From assembly GCA_009839635.1 (NCBI GenBank), contig VXPJ01000049.1, positions 1 through 11,067 on the forward strand: a stretch of DNA of 11,067 nt, read 5' to 3'. The notes under the pieces were generated by a model that saw nothing but the letters and a program-made list of their open reading frames with translations, made no database searches and was not told where the DNA came from. Made by a program: the position numbers and the translations under genes. This document shows, one piece after another, positions 1 through 7,344 of this stretch (position 1 is the stretch's first letter; each line of letters opens with the position of its first letter). Source of the stretch: Pseudomonadota bacterium (lineage in GTDB: Bacteria > Pseudomonadota > Gammaproteobacteria > UBA4575).

Positions 1-1665
1 ATCTCGAACTACATCATCAATCTCGCCGCACTTCTTTTCATACTGCCGTTTTTTCTTTTCTCCGCAACTGCCGGACAGATTGCGGACCGCTTCGGCAAGG
101 CCGGACTGATCCGCAAGATCAAGCTGGGCGAGATTGTCATCATGCTGCTTGCAGGGGCAGGCTTCTATCTAGACAGTATTCCGCTGCTGTTGCTGTGCCT
201 GTTTTTCATGGGCACCCAGTCCTCTTTTTTTGGCCCGATCAAGTATTCCATCATCCCCGAACACCTCAAGCAAAAGGAGCTCATCGGCGGAAATGCACTG
301 GTGGAATCCGGCACCTTCATGGCCATCCTGCTGGGCACAATGCTGGGTGGGTTTCTGGTCGGGGTAGCATCGGATGCCCGGGCACTAGTGTCTGTGACCG
401 TCATTGCACTGGCTGGGCTGGGCTACCTGAGTTCCCTGCAGATTCCCTCAACCGCGGCTGCGGTTCCCTCGCTCAAGGTACGCTGGAACCCTGCCGTCGA
501 AACCGTCCGCAATGTGGCGGCACTGAGAAAGCATGGCTCAGTGTTCTTCTTCATACTGGGCATTTCGTGGTTCTGGTTTCTGGGAGCCACTTATCTTACC
601 CAGTTGCCGAACTTCACCCGGCTGGCACTTGGCGCCAATGCCCAGGTGGTCACATTTTTCCTGGCCCTGCTGTGCGTGGGCATCGGGGTGGGCTCGCTGT
701 TGTGCGAGAGACTTTCCAACCGGTCGATCGAGTTGGGACTGGTTCCGATCGGCTCGATCGGCCTGACCGTTTTTGGTATCGATCTATTTTTTGCCACCAC
801 CGCGCCTGCATCAAGTGAGCTTCTGGGCCTGCAGGAATTCATTCGCAACCCGTCCAGTTGGCGTCTGTGTTCGGATATTTTCCTGATTGGACTGTTCGGC
901 GGAATTTACATCGTGCCGTTATATGCCATGGTGCAGGCACGCACCCGGGCACAAGAGCGTGCACGGGTGATCGCCGGGAACAACATCCTCAATGCCGTAG
1001 CCATGATTGGATCCTCCCTGTATGCCATCGCACTCCTCGGGGCCGGCCTTAGCATTCCCGCGCTTTTCCTCACGGCAGCCCTGCTGAATGCCATCGTCGC
1101 CCTTTTCATCTTCACTCGAGTGCCCGAGTTCCTGGTTCGCGTGATCGTTTGGACTTCAATGATGGCCGTGTACCGTATCAAGACCGTCGAGCTGGAAAAC
1201 CTGCCCAGACAGGGGCCCCTGATCCTGTCCACCAGCCCCGCGGGCTTGCTGGACATGCTTATTCTGAGCACCTGCCTGGGACGCCCGGCACGTTTCTTTG
1301 TATCCCCTGAGCATCTGGATTCTCCCTTTTCAAGCTTTCTGCTCAAGGCGGTCAACCGCCTTGCTGGCACTCCAAGTCCCCAGGAAGCCTCTGTATACCA
1401 GCAAATCGTCTCCGAGCTGGATCAGGGTATGGCCGTGGGAATTTTTCCAGGCGAAAGATTAAGGCTGGAAGACCCAACAGGAGATGAACCACAAGGAGGC
1501 AGGCAAAGGCAGGTCCAGGACCCGGTGACGACGGTGCATATCGCCTTGAGAAGAAGGTGGCCCGGAATCGAGATTGTCGCAGACAGGCCGGTCAACTTGG
1601 GGCCTTGCAATGCAAAGAGGTTGCAAGAGTTGATCCCGGGCACGCTGGTGGCACCCGGTTGCTGA
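1..1665 (+). CDS. MFS transporter (LplT/Aas-like) fused to a degenerate PlsC-like acyltransferase domain, 5' partial
   Basis: The frame is open from base 1, so the N-terminus lies upstream; 554 residues are visible. Residues 1 to about 375 form hydrophobic helices of a major facilitator. They carry the intracellular motif G-Q-I-A-D-R-F near residue 25 and F-G-P-I-K-Y near residue 77, as in the lysophospholipid flippase LplT and the transporter half of MFS-PlsC fusions. The family moves lysophospholipids across the inner membrane for re-acylation. From about residue 379 the protein resembles a PlsC domain, but the NHxxxxD motif reads S-P-A-G-L-L-D (1234-1254), so the catalytic His is replaced by Pro. 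The FPEGR block reads F-P-G-E-R (1444-1458). After it the conserved PlsC C-terminal half is absent, replaced by about 65 residues I do not recognise. No acyl-ACP synthetase domain follows. I infer the transporter may work while the acyltransferase part is probably inactive. It converges on the tRNA, 32 bp away. Confidence 0.82.
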   Translation: MSNYIINLAALLFILPFFLFSATAGQIADRFGKAGLIRKIKLGEIVIMLLAGAGFYLDSIPLLLLCLFFMGTQSSFFGPIKYSIIPEHLKQKELIGGNALVESGTFMAILLGTMLGGFLVGVASDARALVSVTVIALAGLGYLSSLQIPSTAAAVPSLKVRWNPAVETVRNVAALRKHGSVFFFILGISWFWFLGATYLTQLPNFTRLALGANAQVVTFFLALLCVGIGVGSLLCERLSNRSIELGLVPIGSIGLTVFGIDLFFATTAPASSELLGLQEFIRNPSSWRLCSDIFLIGLFGGIYIVPLYAMVQARTRAQERARVIAGNNILNAVAMIGSSLYAIALLGAGLSIPALFLTAALLNAIVALFIFTRVPEFLVRVIVWTSMMAVYRIKTVELENLPRQGPLILSTSPAGLLDMLILSTCLGRPARFFVSPEHLDSPFSSFLLKAVNRLAGTPSPQEASVYQQIVSELDQGMAVGIFPGERLRLEDPTGDEPQGGRQRQVQDPVTTVHIALRRRWPGIEIVADRPVNLGPCNAKRLQELIPGTLVAPGC

Positions 1666-1697
1666 ACCTTTTGGGAAATTTTGGTACTGCGGCGGGA

Positions 1698-1773
1698 TGG
1701 AGCGGGAAACGAGGCTCGAACTCGCGACCTCAACCTTGGCAAGGTTGCGCTCTACCAACTGAGCTATTCCCGC
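1698..1773 (-). tRNA. tRNA-Gly (anticodon GCC)
   Basis: Read on the minus strand, 76 nt fold as a complete cloverleaf. The 7-bp acceptor stem is GCGGGAA/TTCCCGC. The D-arm contains AGCTCAGTTGGTAGAGC, the anticodon stem is CAACC/GGTTG around loop TTGCCAA (anticodon GCC at 1738-1740), and the T-arm has GTTCGAG. The discriminator base is U and CCA is encoded (1698-1700). It closely resembles E. coli tRNA-Gly(GCC). It lies 46 bp downstream of pgsA on the same strand, matching the uvrC-pgsA-tRNA-Gly order of gammaproteobacteria, so it is probably processed from the pgsA transcript. No cysT or leuZ tRNA follows before the convergent transporter gene, and I found no clear terminator. Confidence 0.97.
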
Positions 1774-1819
1774 ATGGATATCCGCCAACCGGTCAAGAGC
1801 CAGGAACGGTGCTGTGACC

Positions 1820-2377
1820 CTATCCCTGGTATGACCGAGCCGCACGGCTAATATAGAGCATCATCGACCAAAGTGTAAGTACTACGGCCACGTACAGCAA
1901 CAATACTCCGATCTCGAATACGGGGATTCCGAGCACCGGATAGTAATATAGCAGAAAAAACAGTGCCATCATCTGTGCGGCGGTCTTGAGCTTGCCCAGC
2001 ATCGAAACCGCCACGGAGTCCCGCTTGCCGAGCTCAGACATCCACTCCCGCAAGCCCGAAACCACAAGCTCCCTGGCAATGATGATCAGCGCCGGAACCA
2101 GTATGAACAATTGCCCGTGACGGTCGACGATGACCACCAGCACCGTGACAATGATCAGCTTGTCAGCGATCGGGTCCAGGAAGGCCCCAAGTTTTGAAAC
2201 CTGGTCCAGCTTGCGTGCCAGGTAGCCATCCAGCCAGTCCGTGACAGAGGCCACCCCGAACAGCGCTGCCGCCAGTGGCATGCCCCAGTGCTCGGGCAGG
2301 AAATAATAGACGACAACCAAGAGTGGTGTGATCAGAATCCTGAGAAATGTCAGTATGTTGGCAACACTATATATCAT
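1820..2377 (-). CDS. pgsA: CDP-diacylglycerol--glycerol-3-phosphate 3-phosphatidyltransferase
   Basis: PgsA joins CDP-diacylglycerol and sn-glycerol 3-phosphate into phosphatidylglycerophosphate, the committed step to phosphatidylglycerol and cardiolipin, at the inner membrane. The 185-residue product is about the usual length. It shows the CDP-alcohol phosphotransferase signature with its spacing intact: D47, D50-G51, A54-R55, G64, D68 and D72; these aspartates bind metal and catalyse transfer. Several hydrophobic helices flank it (about 6-25, 33-46, 74-100, 130-150, 155-175). The ATG start gives the family-typical opening with V-A-N-I-L-T-F-L-R. It begins 12 bp after the uvrC stop with no strong Shine-Dalgarno sequence, which suggests coupling to uvrC translation. 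tRNA-Gly follows. Confidence 0.96.
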   Translation of the reverse strand: MIYSVANILTFLRILITPLLVVVYYFLPEHWGMPLAAALFGVASVTDWLDGYLARKLDQVSKLGAFLDPIADKLIIVTVLVVIVDRHGQLFILVPALIIIARELVVSGLREWMSELGKRDSVAVSMLGKLKTAAQMMALFFLLYYYPVLGIPVFEIGVLLLYVAVVLTLWSMMLYISRAARSYQG

Positions 2378-2389
2378 ACTGGTTTATAC

Positions 2390-4204
2390 TCAGTGACTGT
2401 GGACTTCCTGGTAAATGGCCTGGGCAAGATGGCGGCTCACCCCCGGTACTTTCGCAATCTCTTCCACACCCGCGCGCGAGATCCCGCGCATCCCCCCAAA
2501 ATGCTTCAGCAGGTTTTGCCTGCGTTTCGGGCCCAGCCCTGCAATGTTTTCAAGCGGCGAAGTCACGCGCGCACGAGCACGGCGCTTGCGGTGCCCTCCA
2601 ATGGCAAAGCGGTGTGCCTCATCGCGGATTTGCTGGATCAGTCGCAGGGCCAGTGAATGCGGCGCAAGCCGCACCGGATGCCTGTGATCTGCAACGATGA
2701 GACTCTCCTGTCCGGCTTTTCTCTGTGGCCCTTTCGCCACCCCAACGATACAGACGCCTTCGACCTGCAGTTCAGCTAGCACATCCCTGGCCTGGGTGAC
2801 CTGCCCTTTGCCCCCGTCAATCAGCAGCAAATCGGGCAACTTGCCCTCACCCTTCTTGAGCCGGATGTAGCGGCGTGTCAGCGCCTGATGCATGGCCGCG
2901 TAGTCATCACCTGCCTGGACGCCCTCGATATTGAAGTAACGATAATCCGTTTTGATCGGCCCGTCCTGTTCGAACACTACGCACGAAGCCACGGCGGCCT
3001 CACCCCGGGTGTGACTGACATCGAAGCACTCGATGCGCTGGGGCACGAACTCGAGTCCAAGCTCGTCCTGAAGGGCTTCAAAGCGCTGCATGAGGCCCGC
3101 TTTTGAGGCCAGTTTGCCCTGCAGGGCTCCCGTTGCATTTTTTCTTGCGATGTCAAGCCACCGCGCGCGCTTGCTGCGCGGTGCACAAACGATCGATACC
3201 TTCCTGCCTGCCTGGTTACTCAGCATCTGCTGCAAGAGACCGGCTTCCTCAGGACGATGGCTGAGTATGATCTCCTCGGGAATCCCGTGGGTAAGATAGT
3301 ACTGCCCCAGGAATGCGGCGATGATTTTCTCTTCACTTGCAATATCCGGAATTTTAGGAAAATAGCTTTTGTTGCCAAGGTTCATTCCTGCACGGATGTT
3401 GAACACCTGCACACAGGCAACCTCCCCCTCCGATTCAACGGCAGCGATATCGACATCACCTGACTGGGCGCTGACGTACTGCTGCTCCGAGACCTTGCGC
3501 AGCATTTCGATCTTGTTTCGGCAGCGTGCGGCCATTTCATAATCCAGGTCCTCGGATGCCTGATCCATGGCGTGCACGTACCGGTCAATGAGCGCATGGC
3601 TGTTTCCTTCCAGAAACTCGATGGCCGCCTCAATTTCATTCCGGTAGCTGTCCTCATCAATCAGCCCCACACAGGGCCCACTGCAGCGGTCGATCTGGTA
3701 TTGCAGGCAGGGCCGGCTGCGATGGCTGAAAAAATAATCGTCGCACTGGCGGACCCTGAACACCTTTTGCAGCAGGTTCAGGGCGCTGCGGGCCGCACCC
3801 GGGCTGGCGTAAGGACCGAAGTACCGTCCTTTCCGTTCCCGCCTGCCCCGGTAGAAGGTGATCTGAGGGAACTTGTGCTCAGAAGAGATGAAAATATAGG
3901 GGTAGCTCTTGTCGTCCCTCAACAGGATGTTGTAACGCGGGCGATGCCGTTTGATGAGGTTGTTCTCGAGCAACAGGGCTTCGGCCTCCGTATTGGTGAC
4001 GGTGGTTTCGATGGCCGCAGTTTGCGCGATCATCTTGGTCAGTCGTGGGCTTCGTTTGCCGCGGTTGAAGTAGGCAGCGACCCTTTTTTTGAGATTTTTG
4101 GCCTTGCCTACATACAGCAGCTTTCCCTGTGCATCGAGCATGCGGTACACGCCCGGGTCCAGGCTGAGCGTCTGGATGAATTGCTTGGGGTCAAATTCGC
4201 TCAT
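2390..4204 (-). CDS. uvrC: UvrABC excinuclease subunit C
   Basis: UvrC makes both incisions around bulky DNA lesions after UvrA/UvrB recognition (nucleotide excision repair). The 604 residues cover every domain. The GIY-YIG nuclease (about 15-95, with G18-V-Y, Y31-V-G, R41 and probable metal-binding E80) makes the 3' cut. The Cys region has C154, C166, C174 and C178, the positions reported as a 4Fe-4S site in E. coli UvrC. A UVR motif for UvrB contact lies near 205-240. The RNase H-like nuclease (about 390-535) holds D395 in F-D-V-S-H, D433/D434, D463 in L-I-D-G-G-K-G-Q and H531. Tandem helix-hairpin-helix motifs occupy about 550-600. The ATG start has a good Shine-Dalgarno sequence, GAGGTGG at 4206-4212. 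It sits 17 bp after the uracil-DNA glycosylase stop and 12 bp before pgsA. Confidence 0.97.
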   Translation of the reverse strand: MSEFDPKQFIQTLSLDPGVYRMLDAQGKLLYVGKAKNLKKRVAAYFNRGKRSPRLTKMIAQTAAIETTVTNTEAEALLLENNLIKRHRPRYNILLRDDKSYPYIFISSEHKFPQITFYRGRRERKGRYFGPYASPGAARSALNLLQKVFRVRQCDDYFFSHRSRPCLQYQIDRCSGPCVGLIDEDSYRNEIEAAIEFLEGNSHALIDRYVHAMDQASEDLDYEMAARCRNKIEMLRKVSEQQYVSAQSGDVDIAAVESEGEVACVQVFNIRAGMNLGNKSYFPKIPDIASEEKIIAAFLGQYYLTHGIPEEIILSHRPEEAGLLQQMLSNQAGRKVSIVCAPRSKRARWLDIARKNATGALQGKLASKAGLMQRFEALQDELGLEFVPQRIECFDVSHTRGEAAVASCVVFEQDGPIKTDYRYFNIEGVQAGDDYAAMHQALTRRYIRLKKGEGKLPDLLLIDGGKGQVTQARDVLAELQVEGVCIVGVAKGPQRKAGQESLIVADHRHPVRLAPHSLALRLIQQIRDEAHRFAIGGHRKRRARARVTSPLENIAGLGPKRRQNLLKHFGGMRGISRAGVEEIAKVPGVSRHLAQAIYQEVHSH

Positions 4205-4221
4205 TCCACCTCAGATGACTA

Positions 4222-4872
4222 TCAATGGTCACTCATCTGTGCGACCACTTTTGAGAAAACTGCTTCAAACTGTTTCCGGGTTAACCGGCCGGTTTGCGTG
4301 TTGTAGCGGCTGCAGTGATATGAATCCAGCAAGCGTAGCCGGTTCTCGATACGATACAGTTTGCCATGAGCAAATGAACAGTGGCTCAGTTTCATCCCCA
4401 GTGCACGCAGCACAGCATCATGGGCTATCCTGCCCAATGCCAGGACCACGCTGTCGGGTTGGAGTGCAAGCAGTTCGTTGCGCAAGTAGGCATTGCAGTT
4501 TTTGATTTCCCCGACCGTGGGCTTGTTCGCAGGCGGCAGGCACTTCACGGCGTTGGTGATGCGACAGTTTTTCAGCCGCAGGCGGTCACCGGCATGCTCT
4601 GAGACCGGGTGTGTAGAAAAACCGAACTTGTGCAGCGTCTGGTACAGTAGGATGCCTGCATGATCCCCTGTGAAGGGGCGGCCTGTGGCATTTGCGCCAT
4701 GCAGACCCGGGGCTAACCCAACGATCAGGAGTTGCGCATCCGGATCACCGAAGGCTGCAACCGGCTTACAGTGGTACTCCGGGTGCAGGGTTTTTCTGAA
4801 GGCCAGATTTTTGGCAATACGGGGGCACCGTCTGCAGTTTTCCCGGTACGTCAGTGAGTGTACGGTAGGCAC
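4222..4872 (-). CDS. Uracil-DNA glycosylase, family 5 (UDGb)-type, Fe-S
   Basis: This enzyme class removes uracil and other deaminated bases from DNA, starting base excision repair. The 216 residues carry the family-5 features: motif G-L-A-P-G at 52-56 (a polar catalytic residue is absent there, as in UDGb), then R-P-F-T-G-D-H-A-G at 65-73 with D70 as likely catalytic aspartate. Next come I-T-N-A-V-K-C and L-A-L-G-R-I-A-H, and S-Y-H-C-S-R-Y-N-T-Q-T-G-R-L-T at 184-198. C13, C16, C111 and C126 have the spacing of the 4Fe-4S ligands of family 4/5 enzymes. In motif 2 the residue after His is Cys187, where Pro is common in the superfamily. The GTG start is well fixed: the fabH TGA, 18 bp upstream, is in the same frame, and the next in-frame Met is residue 160. 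It lies between fabH and uvrC. Family assignment is strong; exact substrate range is unknown. Confidence 0.9.
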   Translation of the reverse strand: MPTVHSLTYRENCRRCPRIAKNLAFRKTLHPEYHCKPVAAFGDPDAQLLIVGLAPGLHGANATGRPFTGDHAGILLYQTLHKFGFSTHPVSEHAGDRLRLKNCRITNAVKCLPPANKPTVGEIKNCNAYLRNELLALQPDSVVLALGRIAHDAVLRALGMKLSHCSFAHGKLYRIENRLRLLDSYHCSRYNTQTGRLTRKQFEAVFSKVVAQMSDH

Positions 4873-4890
4873 CTGGCAGGCTGCACCGGG

Positions 4891-5858
4891 TCAAAATTGC
4901 AACAGCGCCGAGCCCCATGTAAACCCGCTACCAAAGGCTTCAAGCATCAGGGTCTCTCCCTTCTTGATCCGGCCATCCCGCACCGCCGTATCCAACGCCA
5001 GGGGGATGGATGCAGCAGAAGTGTTGCCATGCTCGGACACCGTCAAGACAACTCGTTCCATTGACATCTTCAGCTTTCGAGCAGTAGCTTCGATGATCCG
5101 TCTGTTCGCCTGGTGCGGCACGAGCCAGTCCAGGTCGCCCTTGTCAAACTGGTTGGCCTCGAGCGCCTCATCCACGATCTCACCCAGCTTGTTGACCGCC
5201 ATCTTGAACACGGCATTGCCTTCCATGTACACGTAGGCTTCGCCGGCTTTGAGCTGCTCGTAGCCACTGGAGATGCCGTGCGGCACATGCAGCAAGTGCT
5301 CGTAGCTGCCATCGGCGTGAAGGTGCGTGGACAGGATCCCGGGTTCGCTCGATGCCTCAAGCACGACCGCACCAGCCCCGTCACCAAACAGCACGCAGGT
5401 GCTGCGGTCATTCCAGTCCAGAATACGGGACAGGGTCTCCGAGCCCACCACCAGTGCACACTTGGCCTCGCCTGCGCGGATGAACTTGTCTGCGATTCCA
5501 AGGGCATACACGAAGCCTGTACATACCGCCTGTACATCGAATGCCGGGCAACCGTGTACATCCAGTCGCTTTTGCAGCAGGCACGCCGTGCCCGGGAAAA
5601 TCTTGTCCGCAGTTGTGGTTGCCAGGATGATCAGATCGATATCGGAATTTGACTTGCCAGCCATCTCGATCGCCTGCTGGGCAGCACGGGAGGCGAGATC
5701 GCAAGTGGTCTCATCCTCGGCTGCGATGTGGCGTTGCCGGATGCCGGTTCTCTCCTGAATCCATTCATCAGTGGTATCAACAAGTTCCTCCATATCCTTG
5801 TTTGTAAGCACTTTCTCCGGTAAATAGCTCCGGTACCGGTAATTTTCGAATATGTCAT
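4891..5858 (-). CDS. fabH: Beta-ketoacyl-ACP synthase III, with an apparent one-base frameshift near its 5' end
   Basis: FabH condenses acetyl-CoA with malonyl-ACP, the first step of fatty-acid elongation, in the cytoplasm. The catalytic triad is visible: Cys in V-C-T-G-F, His in P-H-Q-A-N-R-R and Asn in H-G-N-T-S-A-A-S, ending in G-S-G-F-T-W-G-S-A-L-L-Q-F. The expected start is the ATG at 5856-5858, overlapping the plsX stop as ATGA, and it encodes M-T-Y-S-K-I-T-G-T-G. The frame then breaks: around 5827-5831 one base seems missing (GGAGC for GGAAGC). Restoring it gives G-S-Y-L-P-E-K-V-L-T-N-K-D-M, the normal family sequence, and a 322-residue protein with the triad at 113/249/279. As given, the unbroken frame starts only at a GTG at 5811 (306 residues), lacking the first strand. 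This is either an assembly error or a real truncation; everything downstream is intact. Confidence 0.92.
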
Positions 5859-6880
5859 GGTCTGCTATCGTTTTTCAGATATTCGGCGATGTGGGTGTCG
5901 ATCATTTGAGGCACCTGCTTGACGGCTTCCAGGCGTGCAATATCGATTGCGTGCTGGAACGAAAAGGCGTCCGCCCCGCCGTGGCTTTTGATAACCACTC
6001 CCCGCAGTCCCAGAAGGCTTGCGCCATTATAGCACCGGGGATCGATCCGCCGCCTGAAAGATTTCAGTACCGGCAGGGCCAGCAGCCCGCAGAGCTTGGT
6101 GAACAGATTCTGTTTGAATTCCTGCTGGATATAATGGGATATCGTCTTCGCAACCCCTTCGCTGGACTTCAATGAGACATTGCCGGCGAACCCGTCGCAC
6201 ACCACCACGTTGACATCTCCGCAATAGACATCATCGCCCTCGACATAGCCGATGTAATTCAGCCCGCTTTTTAGCAGCATTTCATGAGCATGCTTCACCT
6301 GATCGTTTCCCTTGATCTCCTCTTCGCCGATATTGAGCAGTCCGACCCTCGGGTTTTCGACCTCGTCGATGGCAGAGGCCAGGACCGCACCCATGACGGC
6401 AAACTGCAACAGATGTTCACTGCTGCAGCCAACATTGGCGCCCAGGTCCAGCATGTAGGTCTGGCCCTGGATGGAGGGAATTGCGCTGGTGATGGCAGGA
6501 CGGTCAATCCCCGACAGCATCTTGAGTACGTAACGGGCAGTGGCCACCAGCGCGCCCGTGTTACCGGCACTGACACAGGCATGTGCGGTACCTTCCTTGA
6601 CCAGGTTCACGGCCACTCTCATCGATGAGTCTTTTTTGCTGCGCAATGCCCGTGAGGGTGACTCGTCCATTTCGACGCGCTGGCTCGCGTGATGCACGCG
6701 CAGCCGGTCAGAGGGTTCGGCATGGATGCGGGAGAGCTCGCCCAGGACCTCCTGTTCATCGCCAACTAGAATCAGGGAAGTGTCCGGATGGTCCTTCAGG
6801 TAGGCCACGGCGGCTTCGGCCACCACGGTCACCCCGAAGTCACCACCCATGGCATCCAGGGAAACTGTGTAGCTGGTCAC
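5855..6880 (-). CDS. plsX: Phosphate acyltransferase PlsX (acyl-ACP:phosphate)
   Basis: PlsX converts acyl-ACP and phosphate into acyl-phosphate, the acyl donor for PlsY at the start of phospholipid synthesis; it is peripheral to the membrane. The 341 residues are of family length. Recognisable blocks are the N-terminal D-A-M-G-G-D-F-G (9-16), S-A-G-N-T-G-A-L, G-L-L-N-I-G-E-E with K-G-N-D, Y-V-E-G-D-D-V, and C-D-G-F-A-G-N-V-S-L-K. The start is GTG, chosen because it places the conserved block nine residues in, as usual for the family; no good Shine-Dalgarno sequence is visible. It follows rpmF by 93 bp, and its stop overlaps the fabH ATG, so the two are probably translationally coupled. Confidence 0.96.
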   Translation of the reverse strand: MTSYTVSLDAMGGDFGVTVVAEAAVAYLKDHPDTSLILVGDEQEVLGELSRIHAEPSDRLRVHHASQRVEMDESPSRALRSKKDSSMRVAVNLVKEGTAHACVSAGNTGALVATARYVLKMLSGIDRPAITSAIPSIQGQTYMLDLGANVGCSSEHLLQFAVMGAVLASAIDEVENPRVGLLNIGEEEIKGNDQVKHAHEMLLKSGLNYIGYVEGDDVYCGDVNVVVCDGFAGNVSLKSSEGVAKTISHYIQQEFKQNLFTKLCGLLALPVLKSFRRRIDPRCYNGASLLGLRGVVIKSHGGADAFSFQHAIDIARLEAVKQVPQMIDTHIAEYLKNDSRP

Positions 6881-6973
6881 GATAAGTAAGACTGATCCCC
6901 CAAAGCCGTAAGCGGGTCAGGCAGAAAGGCGATCAGGGTCCGGCAGGGTTGGCTAGAGACCGGGTGGCAGCGG

Positions 6974-7171
6974 CTATTCCTCGTCTTCCTCGTATTCATC
7001 GGGCTTCACGATCACCTGGCGGCCCCGGTAGTAGCCGTCTTCAGTCACGTGATGACGCCGATGTCGCTCGCCGGTCGTAGGGTCCACAGACAGGGTGGCA
7101 GCGGTGAGCCCATCATGGGCACGACGCATGTCTCTTTTTGAGCGTGTCTTCCTGTTCTTTTGTACCGCCAT
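6974..7171 (-). CDS. rpmF: 50S ribosomal protein L32
   Basis: L32 is a small basic protein of the large ribosomal subunit. The 65-residue product starts M-A-V-Q-K-N-R-K-T-R-S-K-R and contains the family blocks M-R-R-A-H-D-G-L and H-H-V-T-E-D-G-Y-Y-R-G-R. It has no cysteines, so it is the zinc-free form. After the usual end it carries an acidic tail (E-Y-E-E-D-E-E) a few residues longer than in E. coli. The ATG has a strong Shine-Dalgarno sequence (TAGGAG, about 6 nt away). It heads the rpmF-plsX-fabH set, but the usual upstream yceD (DUF177) gene is absent. Confidence 0.97.
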   Translation of the reverse strand: MAVQKNRKTRSKRDMRRAHDGLTAATLSVDPTTGERHRRHHVTEDGYYRGRQVIVKPDEYEEDEE

Positions 7172-7220
7172 GGGATTCTCCTAGCTTCACGTGCGTTTCA
7201 AAACTGCGAACGAGTTGCGG

Positions 7221-7239
7221 GCAGGGTCGCTCACCCTGC
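7221..7239 (-). promoter_or_regulatory. Hairpin in the leader of rpmF
   Basis: A perfect 7-bp inverted repeat, GCAGGGT/ACCCTGC with a 5-nt loop, lies about 50 nt upstream of the rpmF start, in the 173-bp sppA-rpmF gap. It has no T-run on either side, so it is not a standard terminator. It could be a 5' leader structure of the rpmF transcript or chance. The rest of the gap is AT-richer near 7260-7300; on the minus strand it contains TATGAT, a possible -10 box, without a convincing -35 partner. Confidence 0.3.
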
Positions 7240-7344
7240 TCTTCAAACCTAGCCACGCTATCATACCTTGGGCATATAGTGAAATATGGGAATTATCCGG
7301 CTGCGCACCATTTTAGGCATGCTCTTGCGGACAGTCGCTCGGAC

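Noticed and set aside
1666..1697. AT-rich TTTTGG repeats between the transporter and tRNA genes as a bidirectional terminator
   Set aside because: The repeats are direct, not inverted, and form no stem.
1774..1819. TTGACC box between pgsA and the tRNA as a tRNA promoter
   Set aside because: At 17-bp spacing the -10 position falls inside the tRNA acceptor stem, so it cannot drive the tRNA.
1459..1845. Minus-strand frame of 128 codons across the tRNA, containing G-I-A-Q-L-V-E-R and V-A-S-S-S-L-V-S-R
   Set aside because: This is a translated tRNA-Gly, a well-known source of false protein predictions; nothing else in it looks coding.
3572..4306. 244-codon open frame on the plus strand
   Set aside because: It is antisense to the uvrC N-terminal domains and has no recognisable motif or ribosome site; a shadow frame.
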